From RGIG6374 sp045600965 (GTDB lineage: Bacteria; Bacteroidota; Bacteroidia; Bacteroidales; UBA932), in the NCBI GenBank assembly GCA_045600965.1, contig JAZRYW010000027.1, positions 1-50,854 on the forward strand: a stretch of 50,854 bases of DNA, in the 5' to 3' direction. The notes beneath the pieces are model-generated. The model saw only the letters and a list, made by a program, of their open reading frames with translations. It made no database searches and had not been told where the DNA came from. The position numbers and the translations under genes were made by a program. Positions 42,450-50,748 of the stretch are shown piece after piece (positions within the stretch are counted from its first letter, which is position 1; every line of letters starts with the position of its first letter).

Positions 42450-44309
42450 ATGATTTCAAAATCGCAGTTGGAAGGCAAATCTCAGGAGGAGATTGTGGCC
42501 ATCGCCAAAAAATTGGGTATCCAGAAACCCGAATCGTTCAAGGACACACAGGACCTCATATACGAAATACTTGACAACCAGGCTGACAACCCGCAGCAGG
42601 AAACACCCTCCGAGGGAAGGAAGACTCCGGCAAAACGCGGGCGCAGGAAAGCTGAGCTTAAGACGGAGGCTGCTGCCGTAAAGCAGGAGGAGAAACCCGA
42701 AACGGCCGAAACACCCAAACAGCCCGAGGACGGCAAGCCCCGTCGCGGCCGTCCCAGGAAGAAGGTTGAAGTTCCTGCTGGGATTGCGGAGGCTGCCGCC
42801 GTTCAGGAGCCCGCACCCGCACCCGCACCGCAGCCCCAGAACGAGAAGAAGCAGCGTCAGAGAGTGCGCATAAACAAGAGCCAGCAGGTCGGTATAAACG
42901 GAGAAGCCGATTCCGTGGAGATCAGAAAGGATTATGAAGTGATACGCAAGGTGGAGATTCCGGAAAGCGCAAAGCCGGCCGGGATCGAAACCGGACAGCC
43001 TCAGCAGCCCGCCCAGTCACAGAATCAGGAGCAGAAAGCCGAACAGGGTCAGAAGTCCGAACAGGGTCAGAAGTCCGAGCAGAGTCAGAAGCCCAGGCAG
43101 ATGAAGAACTCCTCCCAGGAGAAGAAGCAACAGGGCAGACAGCAGAGCCAGCAGCCTCAGCAGCCTCAGCAGCCCAGAATCGAATATGAGGGCATAGTCG
43201 AGGCCTCCGGCGTCCTTGAGATAATCCCCGACGGATATGGCTTCCTCCGCTCATCGGACTACAACTACCTCAGTTCACCCGATGATATCTATGTCTCACA
43301 GCAGCAGATCAAGAACTATGCTCTCAAGACCGGTGACACCATTTTCGGAGAGATACGTCCCCCCCGCGAAGGCGACAAGTACTTCCCCCTCGTGAAGGTC
43401 AATTCCATCAACGGACGCACGCCCGAATACATCCGTGACAGAGTACCCTTCGATTTCCTCACGCCTCTTTTCCCCGATGAGAAATTCAACATCTGCGGCG
43501 CAGGCCACAACAGCAACCCGTCAATCCGCATAGTGGATCTCTTCACTCCTATAGGGAAAGGACAGAGAGGCCTTATCGTGGCGCAGCCCAAAACAGGTAA
43601 GACGGTATTGCTCAAGGATATAGCAAATGCCATAGCGGACAATCACCCCGAAGTCTATATGATAGTCCTGCTCATCGACGAGCGCCCCGAGGAAGTCACC
43701 GACATGCAGAGGTCCGTCAATGCGGAGGTCATAGCCTCCACCTTCGACGAGCCTGCCGAACACCACGTCAAGGTTGCCAATATGGTGCTTGAAAAGGCCA
43801 AGAGGCTTGTGGAATGCGGCCACGACGTGGTCATACTGCTCGACTCCATAACAAGGCTCGCGCGCGCATACAACACCGTCCAGCCCGCATCGGGGAAAGT
43901 GCTCTCGGGCGGTGTGGACGCCAATGCCCTTCAGAAGCCCAAACGCTTTTTCGGCGCTGCCCGCAACATAGAGAACGGCGGTTCACTGACCATACTCGCC
44001 ACAGCCCTCACCGAAACCGGATCGAAGATGGACGACGTCATCTTCGAGGAATTCAAGGGCACCGGCAACCTGGAACTCCAGCTCGACCGCAAGCTCTCCA
44101 ACAGACGCATATTCCCTGCAGTGGACGTAACCTTGAGTTCTACAAGGCGTGACGATCTGCTGTACAACCCCGAATTCATCAACAGGGTATGGATACTCCG
44201 CAACCACCTCGCGGATATGACATCCCTCGAGGCTATGGAGTTTATGAAGACTCAGATTGAGCGCAGCCGCAACAACGGGGAACTGCTGATTATGATGAAC
44301 GGGGACTAG
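42450..44309 (+). CDS. rho: transcription termination factor Rho with long disordered insert
   Basis: Rho has 619 residues against 419 in E. coli. The N-terminal helix bundle (1-47) is followed by about 195 residues of low complexity (48-243) rich in Gln, Lys, Glu and Pro. The RNA-binding fold with GYGFLRSSDYNYL follows, then the ATPase core: Walker A PKTGKTVL (380-387), LLIDERPEEVTDM, LLDSITRLARAYN and the hexamer R and Q loops. The insert contains an AT-hook-like PRRGRPRKK (97-105) and four near-repeats of a six-residue unit (QKSEQG type). In Bacteroides a comparable Rho insert is reported to drive phase separation. The stop interlocks with the convergent clpX stop. Confidence 0.96.
   Translation: MISKSQLEGKSQEEIVAIAKKLGIQKPESFKDTQDLIYEILDNQADNPQQETPSEGRKTPAKRGRRKAELKTEAAAVKQEEKPETAETPKQPEDGKPRRGRPRKKVEVPAGIAEAAAVQEPAPAPAPQPQNEKKQRQRVRINKSQQVGINGEADSVEIRKDYEVIRKVEIPESAKPAGIETGQPQQPAQSQNQEQKAEQGQKSEQGQKSEQSQKPRQMKNSSQEKKQQGRQQSQQPQQPQQPRIEYEGIVEASGVLEIIPDGYGFLRSSDYNYLSSPDDIYVSQQQIKNYALKTGDTIFGEIRPPREGDKYFPLVKVNSINGRTPEYIRDRVPFDFLTPLFPDEKFNICGAGHNSNPSIRIVDLFTPIGKGQRGLIVAQPKTGKTVLLKDIANAIADNHPEVYMIVLLIDERPEEVTDMQRSVNAEVIASTFDEPAEHHVKVANMVLEKAKRLVECGHDVVILLDSITRLARAYNTVQPASGKVLSGGVDANALQKPKRFFGAARNIENGGSLTILATALTETGSKMDDVIFEEFKGTGNLELQLDRKLSNRRIFPAVDVTLSSTRRDDLLYNPEFINRVWILRNHLADMTSLEAMEFMKTQIERSRNNGELLIMMNGD
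43032..43103 (+). repeat. four 18-bp direct repeats inside rho
   Basis: Units begin at 43032, 43050, 43068 and 43086, each close to CAGAAGTCCGAACAGGGT. The second and third differ by two bases; the fourth is most diverged. They encode the QKSEQG-type hexapeptides of the disordered insert, so unit number could vary by slippage without a frameshift. Confidence 0.85.
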
Positions 44310-45568
44310 GAGTCAGTCCCCTGTTTTCCGTTGAAACCGGACAGTCTTTCAGCCGCATAGGCTGCGGTGATGGTGAATGTCCTGTGCCCGGATGTGGGCG
44401 CCTCATACATCGCGTCCATCATTATGGTCTCGCAGATGCTTCTGAGCCCGCGGGCTCCGAGGCCGAACCTGATGGAGGTGTCCACTATCAGATCGAGAAC
44501 CTCGTCCTTGACGTTGAGTTTGATGCCGTCCATCTTGAAAAGGCGTGCATACTGCTTGAGCAGGGCGTTCTTAGGCTTGACAAGTATGTCCAGCAGGGCC
44601 TCCCGGCTGAGCGGTTCAAGGTGAGTTATGACAGGAAGGCGGCCGATTATCTCAGGGATGAGCCCGTAAGAGCGAAGATCCTGAGGAGCCACGTAGTTGA
44701 TAAGTTCCGACTTGGCTATATGTCCGTTCTTGACGGAATTGCCATAGCCCACCACCTGGGTGTTGAGTCTGTTGCCGATATGGCGTTCGATGCCCTCGAA
44801 AGCCCCGCCGCAGATGAACAGTATGTCGGTGGTGTCAACTTCTATGAACTTCTGCTCCGGGTGCTTGCGTCCTCCCTGCGGAGGCACGTTGACCTTGTTG
44901 CCTTCCAGAAGCTTGAGCATAGCCTGCTGCACCCCCTCCCCCGAAACATCACGCGTTATGGAAGGATTGTCGCTCTTGCGGGCAATCTTGTCGATCTCGT
45001 CGATGAACACTATTCCCCTCTGGGCGCGCTTCACATCATAGTCAGCATTCTGAAGGAGACGTGTGATGATGGTCTCCACGTCCTCACCGACATAGCCGGC
45101 TTCAGTCAGCACGGTGGCGTCGACTATGGCGAACGGCACATCGAGCATCATTGCGACAGTGCGGGCCAGAAGTGTCTTTCCGGTACCGGTGGGCCCCACA
45201 AGCAGAATGTTGGATTTCTCAATCCGGGTATCGTCATCGGTCTCGTGGCTGAGGAGCCGCTTGTAGTGGTTGTAGACTGCGACAGAGAGATATTTCTTGG
45301 CCTGGTCCTGGCCAATGACATACTGGTCGAGAAAATCTGTTATCTCCTTTGGCTTCAGCAATTTAAGCTGATGAACATCGCTCGCGGAGCCCTTCCCGGC
45401 CCCCGCCTTCGCCTCCTTGCGGCCGAGGAGTTCGTCCGCATAGGAATGAGCGTTGTCTATGCAGTCAAGACAGATATAGCCGGTCTGTCCGGCAAGGAGC
45501 AGATCAACCTCATCCTGCGACCTTCCGCAGAACGAGCAGCGCGGCTGCTTATCCTTCCTGTCAGCCAT
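44306..45568 (-). CDS. clpX: ATP-dependent Clp protease ATP-binding subunit ClpX
   Basis: The 420-residue unfoldase feeds substrates to ClpP. The N-terminal zinc domain has Cys11, Cys14, Cys33 and Cys36. The AAA domain has Walker A GPTGTGKT, Walker B IVFIDEID, the pore loop within TEAGYVGEDVE and RLPVITHL at sensor 2. The ClpP-docking loop is IGRLPVITHLEP-adjacent and not obvious as IGF. It overlaps clpP by 8 bases in the tig-clpP-clpX order known from many bacteria. Confidence 0.97.
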   Translation of the reverse strand: MADRKDKQPRCSFCGRSQDEVDLLLAGQTGYICLDCIDNAHSYADELLGRKEAKAGAGKGSASDVHQLKLLKPKEITDFLDQYVIGQDQAKKYLSVAVYNHYKRLLSHETDDDTRIEKSNILLVGPTGTGKTLLARTVAMMLDVPFAIVDATVLTEAGYVGEDVETIITRLLQNADYDVKRAQRGIVFIDEIDKIARKSDNPSITRDVSGEGVQQAMLKLLEGNKVNVPPQGGRKHPEQKFIEVDTTDILFICGGAFEGIERHIGNRLNTQVVGYGNSVKNGHIAKSELINYVAPQDLRSYGLIPEIIGRLPVITHLEPLSREALLDILVKPKNALLKQYARLFKMDGIKLNVKDEVLDLIVDTSIRFGLGARGLRSICETIMMDAMYEAPTSGHRTFTITAAYAAERLSGFNGKQGTDS

Positions 45569-46241
45569 TGGCGCGGCTCTGTTTTGACAGGATGGAATCC
45601 ACCATACCGTATGCGACGGCTTCGGGGGCGGTCATCCAGAAATCGCGGTCGGCGTCGGCGACTATCTGTTCCTTCGACTTGCCCGTGTGCTGTGCGAGTA
45701 TCTGGTAGAGTTCATCCTTGACAATCGCAATCTGGCGCGCCGTGATCTCGATATCCGAAGCCTGGCCCTGGGCTCCGCCCATAGGCTGATGTATCATCAC
45801 CCGCGAATGGGGAAGCGCATAACGCTTTCCGTGCGTTCCCGCAGTCAGTATCACTGAAGCCATGGAGGCGGCCATACCGGTGCATATGGTCTGCACGTCG
45901 CAGTTGATTATCTGCATCGTGTCATATATTCCGAAACCGCTGTATACCGACCCTCCGGGTGAGTTGATGTAGAGGCTGACGTCACTCTTCACGTCCGACG
46001 AGTCCAGGAAGAGCAGCTGGGCCTGTATGATGTTCGCCACGTCGTCATTGATCTCGCAGCCGAGAAAGATGATGCGGTCCATCATAAGACGGCTGAACAC
46101 GTCCATCGAAGCCACGTTCAGGCGCCTCTCCTCGATGATGGTGGGGTTGATGTAGCCCGAAGTGAACTTCGTGTAGCTGTCAATGGTGTTGCTGCTCAGG
46201 CCGCAGTGTCCCACTGCATACTTTTCGAATTCCGTTTTCAT
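45561..46241 (-). CDS. clpP: ATP-dependent Clp protease proteolytic subunit ClpP
   Basis: This is a serine peptidase of 226 residues. The catalytic triad is Ser126 (GMAASMASVIL), His151 (RVMIHQPMGG) and Asp200 (DADRDFWMT), with the spacing of E. coli ClpP. The N-terminal about 25 residues precede the mature-like core and may include a propeptide. It forms the barrel for ClpX and lies 9 bases after tig. Confidence 0.97.
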   Translation of the reverse strand: MKTEFEKYAVGHCGLSSNTIDSYTKFTSGYINPTIIEERRLNVASMDVFSRLMMDRIIFLGCEINDDVANIIQAQLLFLDSSDVKSDVSLYINSPGGSVYSGFGIYDTMQIINCDVQTICTGMAASMASVILTAGTHGKRYALPHSRVMIHQPMGGAQGQASDIEITARQIAIVKDELYQILAQHTGKSKEQIVADADRDFWMTAPEAVAYGMVDSILSKQSRANG

Positions 46242-46250
46242 AGCCGCCGT

Positions 46251-47567
46251 TTATTTGAGTTCCCTGAATTTCTCCACGGAAATGCGCTTTTTTTCAAATG
46301 AGATCACGCCCTTGACAAAGTTGATGACCTTGTCGTCCATAACCTTGTCATACAGGCGCTGCGCCTGCTGCTGGTCCTTGAGTATGGACTCGGCATAGGA
46401 TGAAAGGGTGTCGGCGGGAACGTCGTTCATACCGTACATCGAGAACTGGTACTGTGCAAACCACATAGCCTCTTTCTGAAGGTCTTCCTTCTCCACCTTG
46501 AGGCCCTTGTTCTTCACGAACCAGTTGCGTATCATCTGCCAGCGGAAGTCCTCGAGGAAGCCGTCGAATTCCTTTTCGATCTCCTCTTTCGTAACCTTGC
46601 CTTCATTGGCTTCGAAGACCCATCTCTTCATAAAGGCTTCAGGCAGTCTGATGGCTGTCTTGTCGAGCAGATAGGTGCGGATGTCACGGCCGAGGCGGTA
46701 TTCGCTCTCCGACTGGTATTCCTCCCTGAGACGTTCGGCTATCTTGCCCATAAACTCCTCCTCGTTGTGAACGGTGTCGGCTCCGAACATACGGTCGAAC
46801 ACTTCCTGAGTGGGTTCAGCGTCCTTGAAGGACTTGACTTCCTTTACAGTGAGAGTCCACACGGGCTCCTTGGATGCGAGTTCCTCCTTGCTCATATTGA
46901 GCATTGCGGCCCTGTCGCTTTCGTTCTTGAAAGCCTCGACGACGTTGATGTCGAAGGAATCACCCTTCTTCTTGCCGACGAACATATCCTTTGCCATATC
47001 CTCGAGCGAACGGAGAGCGACATACGCGTTCTCAACCTTTTCCTCACCCTGCTGGAAGTCGGCGACTACAACGTCATCGGCACCGGCCTTTTCAACTTCC
47101 TCCATCGTGCCGAACTGCTTGAGCATGCTCGAGCGGTAACTTTCCTTTGCCTTTTCGGTGACGGTGATGGCATATTCAGTGACCTTGTCGGCCTCAGAGA
47201 TGTTGATGTCAAGGTCGGGAGAGAGAGCGATGTCGAAAGTGAAGGTATAGGGGCCTTCCTTCTCCCAGTCATTGGCGGGGGCATCCTCAGCGGGAAGGGG
47301 TTCACCGAGCACGTTGAGCTTGTTGTCGTCTATGTACTTGTTGAGAGCCGAAGTGACTGTCCCGTTGATGGCATCCGACATTGCGCTGCCGCCATAGAGC
47401 TTCTCGATGAGGCCCATAGGAGCCATACCCTTGCGGAAACCGCGGATATCGGCGTTGCGGCGGAATTCTTTCAACTTTTTCTGACGTTCAGGCTCGAAAT
47501 CTGCCTTTTCGACGGTGATGCCCAACTGGAGGTTGAGATCGTCAATCTGTTTTGCTGTGTAGTTCAT
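46251..47567 (-). CDS. tig: trigger factor
   Basis: The 438-residue ribosome-bound chaperone has the N-terminal ribosome-binding signature FRRNADIRGFRKGMAP near 34-49. The middle domain (about 155-240) is where other bacteria have an FKBP-type prolyl isomerase; here it is shortened and diverged, so isomerase activity is doubtful. The helical C-terminal chaperone arms follow. It is first in tig-clpP-clpX, which links folding and degradation of new chains. Confidence 0.93.
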   Translation of the reverse strand: MNYTAKQIDDLNLQLGITVEKADFEPERQKKLKEFRRNADIRGFRKGMAPMGLIEKLYGGSAMSDAINGTVTSALNKYIDDNKLNVLGEPLPAEDAPANDWEKEGPYTFTFDIALSPDLDINISEADKVTEYAITVTEKAKESYRSSMLKQFGTMEEVEKAGADDVVVADFQQGEEKVENAYVALRSLEDMAKDMFVGKKKGDSFDINVVEAFKNESDRAAMLNMSKEELASKEPVWTLTVKEVKSFKDAEPTQEVFDRMFGADTVHNEEEFMGKIAERLREEYQSESEYRLGRDIRTYLLDKTAIRLPEAFMKRWVFEANEGKVTKEEIEKEFDGFLEDFRWQMIRNWFVKNKGLKVEKEDLQKEAMWFAQYQFSMYGMNDVPADTLSSYAESILKDQQQAQRLYDKVMDDKVINFVKGVISFEKKRISVEKFRELK

Positions 47568-47620
47568 TTTGAGTATATATTCTTTATTTTCCTAATCGAA
47601 CTATTTATCTATAAGGGGTG

Positions 47621-47628
47621 CAAAAATA
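47621..47628 (-). promoter_or_regulatory. -7 box of tig-clpP-clpX
   Basis: TATTTTTG on the minus strand, 53 bases before the tig ATG. It is back to back with the plus-strand box at 47642-47649. Confidence 0.55.
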
Positions 47629-47641
47629 GTCATTTTTTCGA

Positions 47642-47649
47642 TAACTTTG
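47642..47649 (+). promoter_or_regulatory. -7 box before the 41-residue ORF
   Basis: TAACTTTG matches TAnnTTTG and lies 27 bases before the ATG at 47677. Only 13 bases separate it from the opposing tig -7 box. Confidence 0.55.
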
Positions 47650-47676
47650 CAGTTATTGTACCCCAATGTGGCAAAA

Positions 47677-47802
47677 ATGGCTGACAACTACCTTGAAAAG
47701 AGATATGAGGAAGTGTTCGGCAGCGCTGTCAAGGAGAAATATTCCCTTCCCTGCCCGCCTCTTGCTGTAGTAGCCGTAGGCAAACCCATAAGAAACCGTT
47801 GA
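47677..47802 (+). CDS. small protein of 41 residues, unknown function
   Basis: The peptide begins MADNYLEKRYEEVFG and ends AVVAVGKPIRNR. It has a good promoter and normal codon use. The N terminus resembles short Bacteroidales proteins starting MADNYLEK (recalled, not searched), which supports a real gene, though it could be the start of a longer gene cut short. It lies 28 bases upstream of cutC on the same strand and may be co-transcribed with it. A 17-bp repeat begins 5 bases after its stop. Confidence 0.55.
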   Translation: MADNYLEKRYEEVFGSAVKEKYSLPCPPLAVVAVGKPIRNR

Positions 47803-47807
47803 AATTG

Positions 47808-47824
47808 AGAATCTGTTTTGAAAT
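47808..47824 (+). repeat. 17-bp repeat AGAATCTGTTTTGAAAT, copy A
   Basis: This sequence between the 41-residue ORF and cutC is identical to 50714-50730, which lies at the outer side of hairpin copy 2. No hairpin accompanies it here. Confidence 0.75.
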
Positions 47825-47830
47825 AATGAT

Positions 47831-48478
47831 ATGCTGATAGAACGCTGTTGCACTGATTCCACCGAGGTCGCCCTGGCGATGCGCTTCGGTGCGGGCAGGG
47901 TTGAACTCTGCCGTGACCTTGAAACTGGAGGTCTCACCCCCTCGGAAGACCGGATAGAGCGGTCCGTGGCCATAGGGCTGCCCGTTCACGTGCTCATCCG
48001 GCCCCGTGGCGGTGATTTCACATACACTGAAGCCGAGGCCCTGCAGATGGTCAAGGAAATAAGGATATGCCGGAGGCTCGGTGCCAGGGGCGTGGTCATT
48101 GGGGCTCTCGACGGCGACGGCGATGTTGACATTCCCCTTATGCGCAGGCTCATCGGCGCGGCTCAGGGAATGGACATCACCTTCCACCGCGCGTTCGACA
48201 GATGCAACGATCCCTATGCCGCACTCGAGGAAATAATATCATTGGGATTCAACAGAATACTCACCTCAGGCCAGGGACGCAACGCCTACGAGGGCCGTGC
48301 CGTACTTGCCGAACTTGTACGCAGGGCTGTCCGGCGCATCACGATAATGCCCGGGGGCGGTGTCACGCCCGAAAACATTGGAGAAATCGCAAGGGCCTGC
48401 GGCGCCGCCGAATTCCACGGCTCGAGGCTCTGCGCCGATGAACGATCTTCCGCTACAGTCCTGACATCACTCTTCTGA
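47831..48478 (+). CDS. cutC: CutC family protein
   Basis: The 215-residue TIM-barrel protein matches CutC: FGAGRVELCRDLETGGLTPS, VHVLIRPRGGDFTYTEAE, GVVIGALDGDGDVD, TFHRAFDRCNDPYAALEE, ILTSGQGRNAYEG and IMPGGGVTPENI. It was linked to copper homeostasis in E. coli, but that role is disputed and the biochemical function is unsettled. The 3' end overlaps the convergent transglutaminase-like gene by 26 bases, the longest overlap in the window. Confidence 0.92.
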   Translation: MLIERCCTDSTEVALAMRFGAGRVELCRDLETGGLTPSEDRIERSVAIGLPVHVLIRPRGGDFTYTEAEALQMVKEIRICRRLGARGVVIGALDGDGDVDIPLMRRLIGAAQGMDITFHRAFDRCNDPYAALEEIISLGFNRILTSGQGRNAYEGRAVLAELVRRAVRRITIMPGGGVTPENIGEIARACGAAEFHGSRLCADERSSATVLTSLF

Positions 48479-50702
48479 GATCTTCTGCCAGGGAGGTATT
48501 GTAGCCCTGACGGATGTAGACCGTACGGCCGAAACTGTCGCATACTGCCACGACGGGGGGCTTGCATATTGCCAGATCCGCTCCCTTGCAGAGGGTTTCC
48601 AGCACCCTTTCACCGGGATCTGTACCATATACGGCCGATTTGAGCGAAGGAATGTGAGGTCCGCCGAGTATCACGCTCCTGAAGCTTCTGTCAAGCAGGT
48701 GGGCGACTGCGTCCAGTTCCCTGACAGCGTGGTTGGAAGGCTCGTCCGATTCCCCGAGCACGGCCACGAGGAAGTATCCCCTGCCGGTGGCGGACAGAAG
48801 GGAGGTCTCCCTGTGGGAAGATTCCTCAAGGAAGGGAGTTTCAGGATCCATTGAGCCCACTACGGACAGCTTTTCTGACGCATCCCTCAGGATGAGGGGC
48901 ACCTCCACCTGGCAGCCCTCCACAACGGGGAATATCTCCACGTGCGCCAGCACGCTGCCGTCGGCCATCCTGCGGCCGGAAGTCAGCATATAGCAGCCCG
49001 CCTCAAGGCTGAGGGGGAAGACTTCCGTCCAGGGACAATGGTCGGAATCATCCTCGAAGCTCAGTAGCGAAGGGGATCCTCCGGATATGGAGGATATGGT
49101 GAAATGGTGGTAATATTCCGGCACAAGGTCGCTTTCGCATAAGGCGGTCACCACTCCTCGGGGAGCATCCTCCACAGGCGCGCTTCCCGTCAGGGCATCA
49201 AGCTGTTCGTCGAATCCCAGCGCCCTGCACAGGGCGACATAGAAGATATCCTTCGAACGGGTGTCAGCCTTCCTGCTTTTCCATACATCCGATGGAGCCA
49301 TCCTCAGGCCCTGAGGATTACGGAGAGTGTCCAGCTCTATGGCAGCATCGACCCAGGCCGCCACATCAGCCTTCGACGAGGCTTCAATGCTGCCCGAAAG
49401 CAGGCCGTAGAAGGGTTTCAGCGGCTCGAGTTCAACTCTGGGACACATACGGCCGAAAGCATCCTCAAGCACGTCGGCAGTGACGTCCCCGAGGTCCTTT
49501 TCCGAAAGCGAAGCCAGCAGAGCTTCCGCCTCCCAACCGGGATGGGAGGCCAGGAATGCGGCAACGGCCGGATTGTCGTGGGGATGTGAGGCCCTGATGG
49601 AGTCCTCCACCGCCAGACGCAGCGAATTGGCATTCACCTCAGAAGGCGAAGCATCCGTCACAATGGGATTCTCAGGGGGCGGAACTATGTCGAAATCAAA
49701 GGAGCGGCGCTCCCCTATCCTGTGTTCGAGGACAAGCGTACAAGGTTCCGGCCCTGCCTTGGCAAGCGCGAACCTATCGCCCTTGCACGCCCATATCATC
49801 ATATCGCCGCAGCCGGTGTCAAGCGACGCACGGCCTTCGGAATCACTGGTATAACGGGCGACGGGATAGAACTCACCGTAGTTGTAGATCATAAACTCCA
49901 CGTGTGCGCCTTCCACGGGGGCTCCGCTTTCGTCAAGCACCGTCACAACTGTCTTGCGGGCATCGACATAGCCGCGTATGACATTTATTTCCGTGTAGAG
50001 GGCCGTTCTGGAAATGACATCCTCATCTCCGTGATAATCCCCGAACACCTTGGTGTGCAGAATCAAAGCTCTCGACACCGGAGCGTTGAACCAGGCCATA
50101 TCAAGCCTCGGCTCCGGCTCACAGGCCCCCAGAAAATGCCATCTGCCATCAACCCACACCTCAACCCAGGCGTGGTTGTCATCGGTATGGGCCCAGCGCG
50201 GCGTATAGACCTGACGTGCGGGAATGCCTGCGGCACGCAGGGCTGCAACTGCCAGCACCGACTCCTCCCCGCACCTTCCGAGGCCGCGGAGCATTGTGGC
50301 GCAGGGAGCGGAAGTCCTGCCGTCCGAGGGCGCATAGGTGGCCTGCTCGTGGCACCAGTGATTGATTTCAAGGGCCGCTTCGGAAAGCGTCATACCGGCT
50401 ACCCGGGAACAGAGCGTGTCTGCGTACAAAGTGCGGAAATCATCCAGATTCTCATTGTTGACGCGGAGCGGAAGCACGAAATGACGGAACTCCCGTTCCG
50501 GAATTCCCCAGTCCATACGCTGTCGCACCTCAAGCGTTTTTTCCACATTGGCCTGCCAGTATTCACGGCCGAAGGCCACGGAATCCGGCAGAGGCATATA
50601 TCTGTAAAGGAAATCAAGATATTGCTCCACGCTCCGGGATTCATCCCGTCCGCAGGAAAGCGCCGCAAGCATAAGGGCGAGCGCGGTCATCACCTTCTTC
50701 AT
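48453..50702 (-). CDS. transglutaminase-like lipoprotein with C-terminal thioredoxin-like domain
   Basis: The 749-residue protein has a lipobox with cysteine 17 (LAALSC). The transglutaminase/protease-like core has Cys144 in GLGRCGEES, His177 in DNHAWVEVWVDGRWHF and an acidic residue in GACEPEP (about 195). An Ig-like or CNA-B-like beta domain follows (TVLDESGAPVEGAHVEFMIY). The last about 110 residues look like a thioredoxin fold without a CxxC motif (YFLVAVLGESDEPS, CKPPVVAVCDSFGRTVYI). Related Bacteroidales surface proteins are known, but their substrates are not. The 3' end overlaps cutC. Confidence 0.82.
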   Translation of the reverse strand: MKKVMTALALMLAALSCGRDESRSVEQYLDFLYRYMPLPDSVAFGREYWQANVEKTLEVRQRMDWGIPEREFRHFVLPLRVNNENLDDFRTLYADTLCSRVAGMTLSEAALEINHWCHEQATYAPSDGRTSAPCATMLRGLGRCGEESVLAVAALRAAGIPARQVYTPRWAHTDDNHAWVEVWVDGRWHFLGACEPEPRLDMAWFNAPVSRALILHTKVFGDYHGDEDVISRTALYTEINVIRGYVDARKTVVTVLDESGAPVEGAHVEFMIYNYGEFYPVARYTSDSEGRASLDTGCGDMMIWACKGDRFALAKAGPEPCTLVLEHRIGERRSFDFDIVPPPENPIVTDASPSEVNANSLRLAVEDSIRASHPHDNPAVAAFLASHPGWEAEALLASLSEKDLGDVTADVLEDAFGRMCPRVELEPLKPFYGLLSGSIEASSKADVAAWVDAAIELDTLRNPQGLRMAPSDVWKSRKADTRSKDIFYVALCRALGFDEQLDALTGSAPVEDAPRGVVTALCESDLVPEYYHHFTISSISGGSPSLLSFEDDSDHCPWTEVFPLSLEAGCYMLTSGRRMADGSVLAHVEIFPVVEGCQVEVPLILRDASEKLSVVGSMDPETPFLEESSHRETSLLSATGRGYFLVAVLGESDEPSNHAVRELDAVAHLLDRSFRSVILGGPHIPSLKSAVYGTDPGERVLETLCKGADLAICKPPVVAVCDSFGRTVYIRQGYNTSLAEDLRRVMSGL

Positions 50703-50713
50703 GTTCTTCCCTA

Positions 50714-50730
50714 AGAATCTGTTTTGAAAT
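50714..50730 (+). repeat. 17-bp repeat AGAATCTGTTTTGAAAT, copy B
   Basis: Identical to 47808-47824. It lies just upstream (12 bases) of the transglutaminase-like gene's start and about 19 bases outside the left arm of hairpin copy 2. Confidence 0.75.
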
Positions 50731-50748
50731 GGTTCACGAAAATTATTA

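Noticed and set aside
43032..43103. The 18-bp direct repeats as a CRISPR array
   Set aside because: The units are contiguous with no spacers and stay in frame inside rho.
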